This document shows positions 25,414 to 33,766 of a DNA stretch of 64,000 nucleotides, in pieces (within the stretch, counting starts at the first letter, position 1; each line of letters starts with the position of its first letter). Made by a program: the position numbers and the translations under genes. The notes under the pieces are model-generated. The model saw only the letters and a list, made by a program, of their open reading frames with translations, made no database searches and was not told where the DNA came from. Source of the stretch: Chloroflexota bacterium (GTDB lineage: Bacteria; Chloroflexota; Dehalococcoidia; Tepidiformales; Tepidiformaceae); assembly GCA_016191435.1 (NCBI GenBank), contig JACPOQ010000001.1:168069-232068 (forward strand). The letters are read 5' to 3'.

Positions 25414-26262
25414 CTAGTCGAACGAGTCCTCGTCGGCGTCCACGTCGACTTCCACGACGTGGGTCTCGGTGTCCTCGCTGGTCTCGTGCCAGCCGTCGTC
25501 CTCGTCGGCGTCATCGTGCTCGTCGTCCTCGCTGTAGTCCACGTCGTCGGCGCCCCGCAGGAGGCCCTTGCGCGTGTAGGCGCGTACGCCCTCGCTGGTG
25601 GCGCGGGCCTGCGGGAAGCTCACGCGTCCAATTTGCGACGGGTGCTGGAACGTCTCGCGGATCATCACGCGGAGCTCGCCGGTCGCCGTCACAAGCGCGG
25701 CGGTGTACTTGTTGCCGGCGGCCATCATCTTGGCGAGGCGCAGGCCGATGCGGGGCTCCACCATGCCGATGTAGCCGCCCTGCGTGTTGATGATGTTGAC
25801 GGCGTTGCCCTGTACCTGCAGGTCGACGAGGTCGCCTGCATCGAGCAGCGCGCTCGTCTCGCTATCGACGGCCTGCAGCGTCGCGACCGCGGCCCTGCCC
25901 GTCTCTTCGACAAACAGGCGCGTATCGAGCTGGCTCTGGGCGGCGGCCGCGGCGGCGCTATCCTTCATCGCCGCCAGCCGGTCCAGATTGCGGCGGGCGA
26001 TGGTGTTCGTCGGGTCGATTTCGATGGCACGGCCGTAGGCTTTGCGTGCCTCCGTCACCTGGCCGACTTCGGAGAGCGCCTTCCCGAGCCGGTTGAGTCC
26101 TTCGGCCTCTTCGCCAAAGATGCGGACGTAATCGCGGTTCACGGTGACGGCTTCGTCCCAGCGGGAACTGACCGCGAGGCGCACCGCCTGGTCGCTCATC
26201 TGCTTGCGGAGGCGTGTGCGCTCTTCGGGGGGCATCGTATCGAGGTTCGGTTCGTTACTCAT
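25414..26262 (-). CDS. TPR protein with acidic tail
   Basis: A 282-residue protein. Residues about 20-105 contain two to three TPR units (AEGLNRLGKALSEVGQVTEARKAYGRAIEIDPTN). A middle domain (about 140-225) is beta-rich and could be an Ig- or barrel-like domain (LVDLQVQGNAVNIINTQGG). The last 45 residues are strongly acidic (SEDDEHDDADEDDGW), with no recognisable motif. Similar TPR plus acid-tail proteins exist without assigned function. Divergent from the Cys-cluster gene. Confidence 0.65.
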   Translation of the reverse strand: MSNEPNLDTMPPEERTRLRKQMSDQAVRLAVSSRWDEAVTVNRDYVRIFGEEAEGLNRLGKALSEVGQVTEARKAYGRAIEIDPTNTIARRNLDRLAAMKDSAAAAAAQSQLDTRLFVEETGRAAVATLQAVDSETSALLDAGDLVDLQVQGNAVNIINTQGGYIGMVEPRIGLRLAKMMAAGNKYTAALVTATGELRVMIRETFQHPSQIGRVSFPQARATSEGVRAYTRKGLLRGADDVDYSEDDEHDDADEDDGWHETSEDTETHVVEVDVDADEDSFD

Positions 26263-26407
26263 CGTCGTTCTGTCTTATCCGCAACCGCGCACGGCGTCGC
26301 CGTGCGGCGGGGAAGCACCTGATGGGGACGGAAGGATAGCCGCAGCCCGCCACAGCGGCAATTCAACACTGTGCCGCTGTTGGAGCAACGGCGCAAGCGT
26401 TTCGCGC

Positions 26408-26413
26408 TACGAT
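26408..26413 (+). promoter_or_regulatory. -10-like hexamer TACGAT
   Basis: Ends 6 nt before the ATG at 26420. Confidence 0.45.
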
Positions 26414-26419
26414 GAACCG

Positions 26420-27028
26420 ATGCGCACATCGCAACTTCACGGGGCTTGTGCGGAATGCTGGGAGCTCATCGCGGCCCGCTACCCCAACTACGAGCTGGTG
26501 ACGCCGTGGTCGCCGTCGTTCGTTTGCCAGGCAGAAGCCTGCATCGCGCAATGCTGCAAACGGTTCAGCGTCAGCCTTGGCGAGCGCGAGGTGGAACGGA
26601 TGCAGCGAGTGAGCGGCTTCACGCCGCTCGACTTCCTCGAAGTGGTCGACGGCTCGCCGTTGACGATGCCGCTGGCGCAGCCGTACCTGCTCGCGCGGCG
26701 CGAGGGCAAGTGCGTGCTGCTCGGCGAACTCCATCGCTGCACCCAATATGAAGGCCGCCCCGACGCCTGCCGGCTGTACCCGCACTTCGTGCTGTTCGTG
26801 GAGCCGGAGACGGGCAAACCCACGCATGCGGATGCCGAGGGCATGAAATGCTCACTCGCAGCCGCCCTGCAGCGCGAGGCGGGCCCGGCGCCCTACGTGC
26901 CGCTCCTCATCCGCCACCTGGAGTGCCCGGGGTTCACGGGGCCGGCGCTGGGCGAAGCGGCGTGGCTCGCGCTGCTCGCGGAGACGGCGCGGCTGCAGTA
27001 TGCGGACGGCGGCGAGGGGTGGGACTGA
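26420..27028 (+). CDS. YkgJ-family cysteine cluster protein
   Basis: A 202-residue protein. CQAEACIAQCCKRFSVSL (about residues 35-52) is the CxxxxCxxxCC cluster typical of YkgJ/UPF0153, and CVLL, RCTQYEGRPDACRLYP and MKCSLA give the further Cys residues of the zinc- or Fe-S-binding set. The N-terminus adds C-x2-C (ACAEC). Members are proposed Fe-S or zinc proteins of unknown role. Alone on the plus strand and preceded by a leaderless-type promoter; a heptad array lies 55 nt after the stop. Confidence 0.75.
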   Translation: MRTSQLHGACAECWELIAARYPNYELVTPWSPSFVCQAEACIAQCCKRFSVSLGEREVERMQRVSGFTPLDFLEVVDGSPLTMPLAQPYLLARREGKCVLLGELHRCTQYEGRPDACRLYPHFVLFVEPETGKPTHADAEGMKCSLAAALQREAGPAPYVPLLIRHLECPGFTGPALGEAAWLALLAETARLQYADGGEGWD

Positions 27029-27083
27029 GGGACGGAGGGGGCGAGCGCGGGCCCACGACGCGATCCGGCGACGGGTCGGGCCG

Positions 27084-27111
27084 CGGGCCTCGGGCCTCGG
27101 GCCTCGTCCGG
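27084..27111. repeat. Heptad array (CGGGCCT type)
   Basis: Three perfect CGGGCCT units and one variant, between the Cys-cluster gene and asd. Confidence 0.65.
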
Positions 27112-27165
27112 AGCGCTCAGCGCGCCCGTGGGCTACCATAATTCGACCACCCTCGGGAGCCCCGC

Positions 27166-28188
27166 GTGGAGAGTTACAACATCACCGTTGTCGGCGGCGC
27201 CGGCATCGTTGGGCGCGAGTTCCTCAAAGTCCTCGATGACCGCAACGTGCCTGTCGGGCGCCTGCGGCTGCTCGCCACGGCCCGTTCGGCCGGCAAGGTG
27301 GTGGAATTTCGGGGCGAGAAGATCACCGTCGAGGAGACATCGCCTGCGAGCTTCGGGCGCGACGACCATGTGGTGTTTCTCTCGGCCTCGGGTAGCGCGT
27401 CGAAGGAGTACGCGCCTATCGCACAGGCGCTCGGCAGTTTCGTCATCGATGACTCCAGCGCCTACCGCATGGACCCCGAAGTGCCGCTCGTCATCCCCGA
27501 AATCAACGCCGGCGACCTCGAGTGGCACCGCGGCATCATCAGCCAGCCGAACTGCACGACCACGCCGATGGTGCTCGCGCTCAACCCCATCCACCGCGTG
27601 AACCCGCTCCGGCGCGTCATCGTAAGCACCTACCAGGCGGTGGCGGGCGCGGGCGCGGCGGCGGTCGCGGGGCTGGCGGCGGAATCGCGGGCCGCGCTCG
27701 AGGGCCGCCACGAGCCATCGGGCACGCAGAAGCGCGAGATTGCCTTCAACGCCGTCCCCCAGATCGATGTCTTCGCCGAAGACGGCTACACGAAGGAAGA
27801 GATCAAGATGGCGAACGAGACGCGCAAGATCCTCCATGCGCCCGAGATCGCCATCTCCGCGACGTGCGTGCGCGTCCCGGTGTTCTTCGGCCATGCGATG
27901 TCGGTCTGGGCGGAGTTCGAACGGCCCATCGGCGCCGCCGAGGCGCGCGCGCTCATCGCCGCGGGCGAGGGCGTGACCGTCGTCGATGACCCCGCCAGCG
28001 AGGCCTACCCGACGCCCATGGACGTGGCCGGCACCGACGCAGTGCTGGTCGGGCGCATCCGCGGCGATTCGTCGCTGCCCGGCGCGATCGCCCTCTGGAC
28101 GCTCACGGACAGCATCCGCAAGGGCGCGGCCACGAACGTCGTCCAGATCATCGAAGAAGCGGCGCGCCGGGGCCTCATCCGCCGGTAG
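27166..28188 (+). CDS. asd: Aspartate-semialdehyde dehydrogenase
   Basis: A 340-residue NADPH enzyme that reduces aspartyl phosphate to the semialdehyde for lysine, threonine and methionine synthesis. VVGGAGIVGREFLKVL (about residues 8-23) is the NADP loop. The catalytic Cys is in SQPNCTTTPMVLALNPIH (about residues 125-142), and the substrate His occurs in RVPVFFGHAMSVW (about 234-246). Start GTG at 27166 with GGGAG 7-8 nt upstream; a TACCAT (27133-27138) could serve as -10. Length is normal for the bacterial enzyme. Confidence 0.95.
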   Translation: MESYNITVVGGAGIVGREFLKVLDDRNVPVGRLRLLATARSAGKVVEFRGEKITVEETSPASFGRDDHVVFLSASGSASKEYAPIAQALGSFVIDDSSAYRMDPEVPLVIPEINAGDLEWHRGIISQPNCTTTPMVLALNPIHRVNPLRRVIVSTYQAVAGAGAAAVAGLAAESRAALEGRHEPSGTQKREIAFNAVPQIDVFAEDGYTKEEIKMANETRKILHAPEIAISATCVRVPVFFGHAMSVWAEFERPIGAAEARALIAAGEGVTVVDDPASEAYPTPMDVAGTDAVLVGRIRGDSSLPGAIALWTLTDSIRKGAATNVVQIIEEAARRGLIRR

Positions 28189-28223
28189 GGCCGCCGAACG
28201 AAGACTTGCCGCCGGGCGCTGCG

Positions 28224-28501
28224 CTAGCTGGCGGCGCGCCGGCGCCTCGCGACCGTGAGGTCATCGGCAAGCTGCAGGTTCAGCCACGTCTCCGCGTCGC
28301 CGCCGAAGACGCATTCCAGGTCGATTGCGGTCCCGCGGTGACGGCCTTCTTGCCGTTTACGATCTCGTTCACGGCCTGGTACGGCCGGCCCATCCGCCGG
28401 GCGAGTTCGCGTTGGCTCATCCCGCGCTCTGCGAGTTCTTCCTGGATGTACTCACCGGGGTGAAAGGCGGTGTCGGCCAGGAGTCTGGTCGCCAGAGTGA
28501 T
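28224..28501 (-). pseudogene. HigA-type antitoxin, frameshifted
   Basis: An XRE-family HigA antitoxin. The first frame reads FHPGEYIQEELAERGMSQRE, then RMGRPYQAVNEIVNGKKAVTA. The second frame continues IDLECVFGGDAETWLNLQLA and ends at TAG 28224-28226. A single base is missing at about 28338. A good Shine-Dalgarno (GGAGGT) stands 5 nt before an ATC at 28501 where a start codon is expected, so initiation is damaged too. No HigB toxin is adjacent. Probable orphan relic. Confidence 0.6.
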
Positions 28502-28606
28502 TGCTGACCTCCTCTATTCGAAGCGCATCAGTACAAGGCGGGCATGGCGCCGCACTCCGTGGACGCTCCTGAAACGTCTCATGTGCGGGGAACGGACGCC
28601 ATCACC

Positions 28607-28641
28607 GACTCGGGACTCAGCGCTCAGCACTCAGCACCCCC
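28607..28641. repeat. Heptad array (CACTCAG type)
   Basis: Five units (GACTCAG, CGCTCAG, CACTCAG and variants) ending 8 nt before the moaA -10 hexamer. Confidence 0.6.
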
Positions 28642-28663
28642 GATCCGCTATGCTGGCAAGGAC

Positions 28664-29671
28664 ATGACGCTTCGCGACGCCCTCGACCGGCCCCTGCGCG
28701 ACCTCCGCGTCTCGGTGACCGACCGCTGCAACTTCCGCTGCACGTACTGCATGCCGAAGGAGGTCTTCGGGCCGGGCTACCAGTTCCTCGAACGCGACGA
28801 AATCCTCACCTACGAAGAGATTGCGCGGCTTGCCTGCATCTTCGTCGCGCACGGCGTGGAGAAGGTCCGGCTGACGGGCGGCGAGCCGCTCGTCCGCCGG
28901 GATCTCGCCCGGCTGGTCGCGATGCTGGCGGAGATCGGGGGCCTGCGTGACCTGACGATCACCACGAACGGCTCGCTCCTGCGCAGGCAGGCGCGGGCGC
29001 TGAAGGACGCGGGGTTGAAGCGCATCACGGTGAGCCTCGATTCGCTCGATGAAGCGACGTTCCAGCGCATGAACGACGCGGGCGTTTCGGTCGCCACGGT
29101 GCTCGACGGCATCGCCGCCGCGCAGGAGGTGGGGCTCGCGCCGATCAAGGTAAACGCCGTCATCGAACGCGGCGTGAACGACGGCACGATGGTCGAGCTC
29201 GCGCGCCACTTCAAGGACACGGGCGTGATCCTGCGGTTCATCGAGTTCATGGACGTCGGCACGACCAACGGCTGGAACATGGATCGCGTGGTCCCGCTGC
29301 GCGAAATGGCCGCCCGCATCAACGCCGAGCTGCCCATCGAGCCGGCGGGACCGAACTATCGCGGCGAAGTGGCCAAGCGCTGGCGCTACCGCGATGGCGG
29401 CGGCGAGCTCGGTTTCATCAGCTCAATCAGCCAGCCCTTCTGCGGCGATTGCACGCGGGCGCGGCTGTCGCCGGAGGGCGAGCTGTTCACCTGCCTGTTC
29501 GGCTCCCATGGTCACGACTTCCGGGCGCTTCTCCGTTCCGGGAAGAGCGACGCCGAAATTGCGGCATTCCTCTCCGCCGCCTGGCGCATCCGCGACGACC
29601 GCTATTCGGAGCTGCGGAGCGAAGAGACGATGGCGCTCCAGCGTGTGGAGATGTCGCACATCGGCGGCTGA
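28664..29671 (+). CDS. moaA: GTP 3',8-cyclase
   Basis: A 335-residue radical SAM enzyme that starts molybdenum cofactor synthesis. VSVTDRCNFRCTYCMPKE (about residues 16-33) holds the CxxxCxxC 4Fe-4S motif, RLTGGEPLVRRDL (about 70-82) the SAM-binding block, and the C-terminal cluster is in FCGDCTRARLSPEGELFTCLF (Cys-x2-Cys-x13-Cys). The family-typical end in a double Gly is seen (HIGG). TATGCT ends 9 nt before the ATG at 28664. No other moa genes are adjacent, although the fused E1-like protein elsewhere in the window resembles MoeB. Confidence 0.95.
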   Translation: MTLRDALDRPLRDLRVSVTDRCNFRCTYCMPKEVFGPGYQFLERDEILTYEEIARLACIFVAHGVEKVRLTGGEPLVRRDLARLVAMLAEIGGLRDLTITTNGSLLRRQARALKDAGLKRITVSLDSLDEATFQRMNDAGVSVATVLDGIAAAQEVGLAPIKVNAVIERGVNDGTMVELARHFKDTGVILRFIEFMDVGTTNGWNMDRVVPLREMAARINAELPIEPAGPNYRGEVAKRWRYRDGGGELGFISSISQPFCGDCTRARLSPEGELFTCLFGSHGHDFRALLRSGKSDAEIAAFLSAAWRIRDDRYSELRSEETMALQRVEMSHIGG

Positions 29672-29686
29672 CACGCAGGGCGGGGT

Positions 29687-29860
29687 GTCAGTGGCGTCCG
29701 GACGTGGCTGCCGCGCGGCGGACGTGTCATTTGCGCGCTCCGACGCTCCCTACCAGCGCGGCTTTGATTTCGTCAGCGGCGTCCGGGCGTGGCTGCCGCG
29801 CGGCGGACGTGCCATTTGCGCGCTCAGACGCTCCCTACAGGTCGCGGCTCTGATTTCGCG
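29687..29860. repeat. Two tandem copies of an 85-bp REP-like unit
   Basis: Copy one at 29687-29771, copy two at 29772-29860, strongly similar. Shared blocks include GCGTCCG, CGTGGCTGCCGCGCGGCGGA, TTTGCGCGCTC and ACGCTCCCTAC. No coding potential is convincing. Confidence 0.65.
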
Positions 29861-29874
29861 GTGCGTGCCGATTG

Positions 29875-30396
29875 TCACCCACGGTCGCATCCGGGGCCGA
29901 TGAGGAGCACGGGGACTGGCGCCTCGTGGACGACGGCTTCCGCCACGCTGCCATCCAGCAGGTGCGCCATGCCCGTCCGCGAGTGCGTGGCCATGACGAT
30001 CACGTCGGCGTTGAGCTCGCGCGCGGCCTTCACAATGCGCTCGGCGGGGTGGCGCGACCACGCGATCTGCGTGACGGGCGAGGAGGCAGGGAGCTCGGCC
30101 GCGGCCAGGGCCTGCAGGGCCTCATCAGCCTCGGCGTGGGCGCGCTCCTGGGCCTCGCCGTGGCTCTCGACCATCGCAGGCGATGGGGCAGTGATGATCG
30201 GCCCGGTGGTGCTGGCGGGGAACGGCGGGGTGGGGACGGCCGTGGAGGACCTGACCCCCCGCGCCTCACGCGGGTCGAGGACGGTGAGCAGGTGAATCTT
30301 TGCGCCGGGGATCAGCTCGCCGAGCCGTCGCACGGACGGGAGCATAGCGGCAATCATCTCGGGGTCTTCGAGCGGGATTGGGACGAGGATGTTCAT
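29875..30396 (-). CDS. Universal stress protein (single Usp domain)
   Basis: A 173-residue UspA-fold protein. NILVPIPLEDPEM at the start, LNADVIVMATHSRTGMAHLLDGSVAEAVVHEAPVPVLLI at the end. The G-x2-G-x9-G(S/T) ATP motif is only partly conserved (HSRTGMAHLLDGSVAE), so nucleotide binding is uncertain. It carries an unusual 30-residue Pro/Ala/Thr insertion (about residues 50-78). CAGGAG lies 9 nt before the ATG at 30396. It follows the two-domain Usp gene and is probably in one operon with it (gap 40 nt). Confidence 0.8.
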   Translation of the reverse strand: MNILVPIPLEDPEMIAAMLPSVRRLGELIPGAKIHLLTVLDPREARGVRSSTAVPTPPFPASTTGPIITAPSPAMVESHGEAQERAHAEADEALQALAAAELPASSPVTQIAWSRHPAERIVKAARELNADVIVMATHSRTGMAHLLDGSVAEAVVHEAPVPVLLIGPGCDRG

Positions 30397-30436
30397 GGCG
30401 AGTTCTCCTGGTTCGAGTGCCTGTCGTTGCGGCCGC

Positions 30437-31288
30437 TCATTGTTCGGGCGGCACGAGCAGCAGCGGGCGCCGCAAGGCGTGCAGCACGCGGTCGCTGGTG
30501 CTGCCGAGCGCGACGCGCTTTGCCAGCCCCTTGCCACTCGTAGCCATCACGACGAGGCTCGCGTCCATGTCTGCCGCTGCCTGCTCGATCGCTTCGGCGG
30601 CCGCGCCGCTTACGGCCACGCGAGTTTCGCCGGGGTTCGCCGTGCTCGCCAGGTAAGCCTCGGCGCCTTCCTGCAGGTCCTGCATGAGCGTGGGCGGGTA
30701 GTAGGCGAACTCCGCGCCGGCCAGCGGCGGCGAGGTGAACGACTGGATGAGCGTCAGCGGCAGCTTAAGCGCCTTGCCGAGCTCACGCGCGATTGGAAGG
30801 GCGCGTTCGCCCTCGCTGGAGCCATCGAGGGCCACGAGAATGCCGCCACGGGGCGGCTCCTGCGCCTCCGAGGCGCCGCTCACCACGAGCACAGGCACAT
30901 CGGCGCCGCGGACGACCTTATCGGCGACGCTGCCGATGAACGTCGCGTGGAACCCGCCGCGCCCGTGGCTGGCGATAACGATGCACCGCGAGGTGTGCGC
31001 GTCCGCGATGATGGACTCCGCCGGCGACCCGTACGCCACATCGATCGAGCCTTCGGCGACCGGCAGCCCGGCGCGGTCCGCAAGGTCGCGGATGTAGGCG
31101 GCGAACAGCTCGCGCGCATGGGCGATGTCTCCGTGGCTGCGCACGCCCTCGTGCTCATCGAGCACGTGGATGTAGCGCAACGGCGCGCCGTACGCCTGCG
31201 CCAGCTTCGCCGCCATTGGGAGGGCGCGTTCGGCGACGGACGAGCCATCGAGCGGCACGAGGATCGAAGCGGATTGCGATGCTGGCAT
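30437..31288 (-). CDS. Universal stress protein, two Usp domains
   Basis: A 283-residue tandem UspA protein. Domain one starts SILVPLDGSSVAERALPMA and ends with IVIASHGRGGFHATFIGSVADKVVRG, where the G-x2-G-x9-GS nucleotide motif is clear. Domain two starts GILVALDGSSEGERALPIA and ends VVMATSGKGLAKRVALGSTSDRVLHA, with a similar motif. Such proteins bind ATP or AMP and are induced by starvation, oxygen or osmotic stress. The ATG at 31288 is chosen by domain alignment. Confidence 0.85.
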   Translation of the reverse strand: MPASQSASILVPLDGSSVAERALPMAAKLAQAYGAPLRYIHVLDEHEGVRSHGDIAHARELFAAYIRDLADRAGLPVAEGSIDVAYGSPAESIIADAHTSRCIVIASHGRGGFHATFIGSVADKVVRGADVPVLVVSGASEAQEPPRGGILVALDGSSEGERALPIARELGKALKLPLTLIQSFTSPPLAGAEFAYYPPTLMQDLQEGAEAYLASTANPGETRVAVSGAAAEAIEQAAADMDASLVVMATSGKGLAKRVALGSTSDRVLHALRRPLLLVPPEQ

Positions 31289-31499
31289 ACCCGAACCCCT
31301 GGCGGTCTCCCCGCCCTTCCATCGTCGCACGCCGGGCGCGGCCTGTGGGACGGCCGATGGGCCACGGACGGCGGGCCAGATGACCGCACGCGGGGCGGCG
31401 CGGCGGTGACAACCCGGTGGCAATTTGGTGGCCGGTTGGCGCACGGAGTGTAGCCGATCGGCCGTCGGCGCGGGCCGCCGGGAGGTGTACTACCATAGC

Positions 31500-32009
31500 A
31501 TGGCCACGCTGTCAGCACCTCGCCCTCGCGCCCTCACCGGCCTTGATGCCATCACCGTCCGGCCGTGCGAAGCCGCGGACACGCCACGGTTGCTGGGCTT
31601 CGGCGGCGGGCCGGGTGTGCGGTATCTCTGCACCGAGCCGGGCGGCGAAAGCTGCGAACGCTGTGGTGCACGGTTCGCGGCCAATGCGCCGGCGCCCGTG
31701 TACATCGCGACGACGCCCGAAGGGGTGGTCGTCGGCGCCGGCTGGCTGAATCTTGACGAGCCGGGAGAAGCGCGGCTCGCCCTCGCGATGGCCGCCGGCT
31801 ACCAGCGCCACGCTGCAGGCCACGAGATCCTTGGCCGTTTGCGCGAGCAGGCCGCGGCCCGGCGCCTGGAGCGCGTGACCACCTGCATCGGCCGCTCGAC
31901 GGAACAGGACCCGCTCACGGCGTTTCGCGAAGCCGGGTTCTACGTCGATTCCTCGTTCTGCGTGGGCGGCGTGACCGAAGTCGTGCTGGTGCCGGCCGCG
32001 TCTCCCTGA
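31500..32009 (+). CDS. GNAT-like acetyltransferase
   Basis: A 169-residue protein beginning its domain at ITVRPCEAADTPRLLGF, followed by a Cys-rich loop (CTEPGGESCERCG, about residues 44-56) that could bind zinc and is unusual for GNAT proteins. The acetyl-CoA region is GEARLALAMAAGYQRHAAGHEILGRLREQAAARRLERV (about 89-126), where Q/R-x-x-G-x-G/A is only approximate (YQRHAAG). FREAGFYVDSSF ends the fold in the standard way. Substrate unknown. A TACCAT is only 3 nt before the ATG and GGAGG lies 13 nt upstream, so the mode of initiation is unclear. Confidence 0.6.
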   Translation: MATLSAPRPRALTGLDAITVRPCEAADTPRLLGFGGGPGVRYLCTEPGGESCERCGARFAANAPAPVYIATTPEGVVVGAGWLNLDEPGEARLALAMAAGYQRHAAGHEILGRLREQAAARRLERVTTCIGRSTEQDPLTAFREAGFYVDSSFCVGGVTEVVLVPAASP

Positions 32010-32040
32010 GACACGGCGCGAACAGCGTCCGCGGGTGCGG

Positions 32041-32046
32041 TACGCT
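32041..32046 (+). promoter_or_regulatory. -10-like hexamer TACGCT
   Basis: Ends 6 nt before the GTG at 32053. Confidence 0.45.
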
Positions 32047-32052
32047 GGCAGC

Positions 32053-32427
32053 GTGGAACTCCTCGCGGAACTCGGGCTCTCGGCAGCGGACGGCGGGCTG
32101 ATGCTGATCGCGCCGCCCGATTCGGTGCTGGCCGAGGCGGGCCGTATGCGGCCGCGGCCGTCTATCGCCAGCACGCTCTACGTGGCCGAGCCGGCCGCGC
32201 GCATCGCGTGGTGGCCCGAGCGGCGCCAGCTGACGCCGGCGGCATTGAGCCGCCTGCGTTGGATGCTCGAAGGCGACGGCGCCCGCGCCTGGCTCATCAT
32301 CGACGCCACGGATGACGATGCGCTCACCCCCGGCGCGGTGCGCGGCGCCGTCACGGCGGCGGGCCTCACGGTCGCAGGCGAGCGCTCGCGGGCCGGCGGC
32401 GAGAGCGCGCTCGAGGTGCACCTGTAG
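32053..32427 (+). CDS. Conserved-looking hypothetical protein
   Basis: A 124-residue cytoplasmic protein. It alternates strands and helices (GLMLIAPPDSVL, ARIAWWPERRQLTPAALSRLRWML, ARAWLIIDATDDDALTPGAVRGAVTAAGL), similar in pattern to small DUF3052-like proteins, but I cannot assign it. GTG start preceded by a leaderless-type promoter; it starts 43 nt after the acetyltransferase. Confidence 0.55.
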   Translation: MELLAELGLSAADGGLMLIAPPDSVLAEAGRMRPRPSIASTLYVAEPAARIAWWPERRQLTPAALSRLRWMLEGDGARAWLIIDATDDDALTPGAVRGAVTAAGLTVAGERSRAGGESALEVHL

Positions 32428-32472
32428 AGGCGGCGCCGCGGGCCCGCAGTCTCCGTTCTGTGCAGGACGCGA

Positions 32473-32718
32473 TTGCGGCTGAGGTCGTCGGTGCCGGGTC
32501 CATCGTGGTTCGAAAGACACATCGCCCATGGCGACGCCGAGGGCGATTGCGCCGCGGGGACTGAATCGCCGACAGCGGCGGAGACGCCGACCGAGACGCC
32601 CACGGCCACGGAAACGCCGACCGAGACACCGACACCGACCGAGACACCGACCGAGACTCCGACACCGACGGCGACCCCTACGTCGACGGAGACTCCCACA
32701 CCAACGCCGGTGGTCTGA
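32473..32718 (+). pseudogene. ORF fragment with TETPT repeats
   Basis: An 81-codon open frame whose second half is a Thr/Pro/Glu tract (TETPTETPTATETPTE-like, 32570-32710), of the kind used as linkers in surface proteins here. It has no signal peptide, domain or ribosome binding site and stops straight after the linker. Likely the remains of a larger secreted protein; the opposite strand reads as Val/Gly repeats and is not credible. Confidence 0.4.
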
Positions 32719-33014
32719 CGCCCCTGGCGGGAGGAATCTGAACGAAGCACCTCGTCCGTCACTGCCCCCGTCCCCGCCCCGGCGGGGCGGGGCGCAGCTC
32801 AGGGGCTCAGTTGCCGTTTTCGGGGCGAGCCCGTCGTGTGACCGAGGTCCAGCCGTACGGCTACCAGGGCAAGGGCGCACGCTTCTTCGAAGGCGCCGAT
32901 GGCAAGCGCTGGTTCTTCGTGGTCACGGTCCACCCGGAGTTAGGGGCGGGGGTTCCGGGCGGCCGGAGCCTGAGGCCGCGCGGACGCCGGCCGCGGCTTG
33001 GCCTCGGGCGGATG
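32719..33014. other. Non-coding or degenerate spacer
   Basis: Contains a very GC-rich hairpin (CCCCGCCC/GGGCGGGG, about 32772-32792). On the plus strand a 36-codon stretch looks coding (VTEVQPYGYQGKGARFFEG at 32838-32894) but without a start or continuation. Nothing else recognised. Confidence 0.35.
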
Positions 33015-33653
33015 TCATTGGCGTGTCGGGTCGGCAATGAGGAGTCGGCCGAACGCCTCGCGGAGTGCAGTTTCGTCGTTCACCAGCCATGCGGGAAGGT
33101 GCACCAGAAACGTGATTGGGGTCGCGGAATCGGATCGTCCCCGGAACCATTGCTCCTCGATGTCGGCCCTGGGTTCATCTAGCGGAACGACACGAGTCTC
33201 GGCGTATACCTGGAAGGCATACTTACCGGGATCGTCACGGCTGACGACCTCCCCATCGGGATAATCGAACGGGCAACCGGCCCGGATCACGACGGGTATC
33301 GACGGGCTGACATCCTCTGCCGCTCGGCGAAGCGGTTTTTCGATGGCGTTCAACAACGCCTTGTCACCCGTGCTGCCGGTGCGATCCTCCACGCAGATGA
33401 GGTATTCGTCGCGTCCTCTCCACCCTTCCCCGACTCCCGCTACCACCTCCCTGATGGGCGAGGGCGCGGCGCTGGAAGCGGCCGTCGCGGAAGGACGTGC
33501 GGCCGGAGGGCTCGTGGGCGACACGGCCGCCGCCGTCGCCGCCCCAGTCGATGCCGCCGGGCCGGGGGTCTTCGACCCGCCACAGGCGCCCGCGACAACC
33601 ACGACAGCGGCCGCCGCGCCCGCCGCCATCCACGTCCGTACGCATCCGGCCAT
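33015..33653 (-). CDS. Lipoprotein of unknown function
   Basis: A 212-residue exported protein. The signal MAGCVRTWMAAGAAAAVVVV ends in VAGACGG, a lipobox with Cys at about residue 25. A Ser/Pro/Ala linker follows, then a 140-residue domain with YLICVEDRTGSTGDKALLNA, RAGCPFDYPDGEV and PAWLVNDETALREAFGRLL. The CVEDRTGS segment recalls substrate-facing von Willebrand-like openings, but the evidence is too thin to assign. The start at 33653 is set by the signal peptide. Confidence 0.6.
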   Translation of the reverse strand: MAGCVRTWMAAGAAAAVVVVAGACGGSKTPGPAASTGAATAAAVSPTSPPAARPSATAASSAAPSPIREVVAGVGEGWRGRDEYLICVEDRTGSTGDKALLNAIEKPLRRAAEDVSPSIPVVIRAGCPFDYPDGEVVSRDDPGKYAFQVYAETRVVPLDEPRADIEEQWFRGRSDSATPITFLVHLPAWLVNDETALREAFGRLLIADPTRQ

Positions 33654-33766
33654 CCTTACCCCTAAACGCCCGCGGGCGCGCGATGGTTCCATTTGCGGGC
33701 GGCACGGGACGGGGCTCTATCCGCGACGCGACCCTCTGCCGAGGATGAAGCCGGCGCGAAGGAGCG

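Noticed and set aside
28502..28660. HigB toxin gene upstream of the HigA relic
   Set aside because: The minus-strand frames here are short and do not show HigB motifs.
32178..32762. Minus-strand Val/Gly repeat protein
   Set aside because: It is the antisense reading of the TETPT repeats; the plus strand gives the usual Thr/Pro linker seen in several proteins here.
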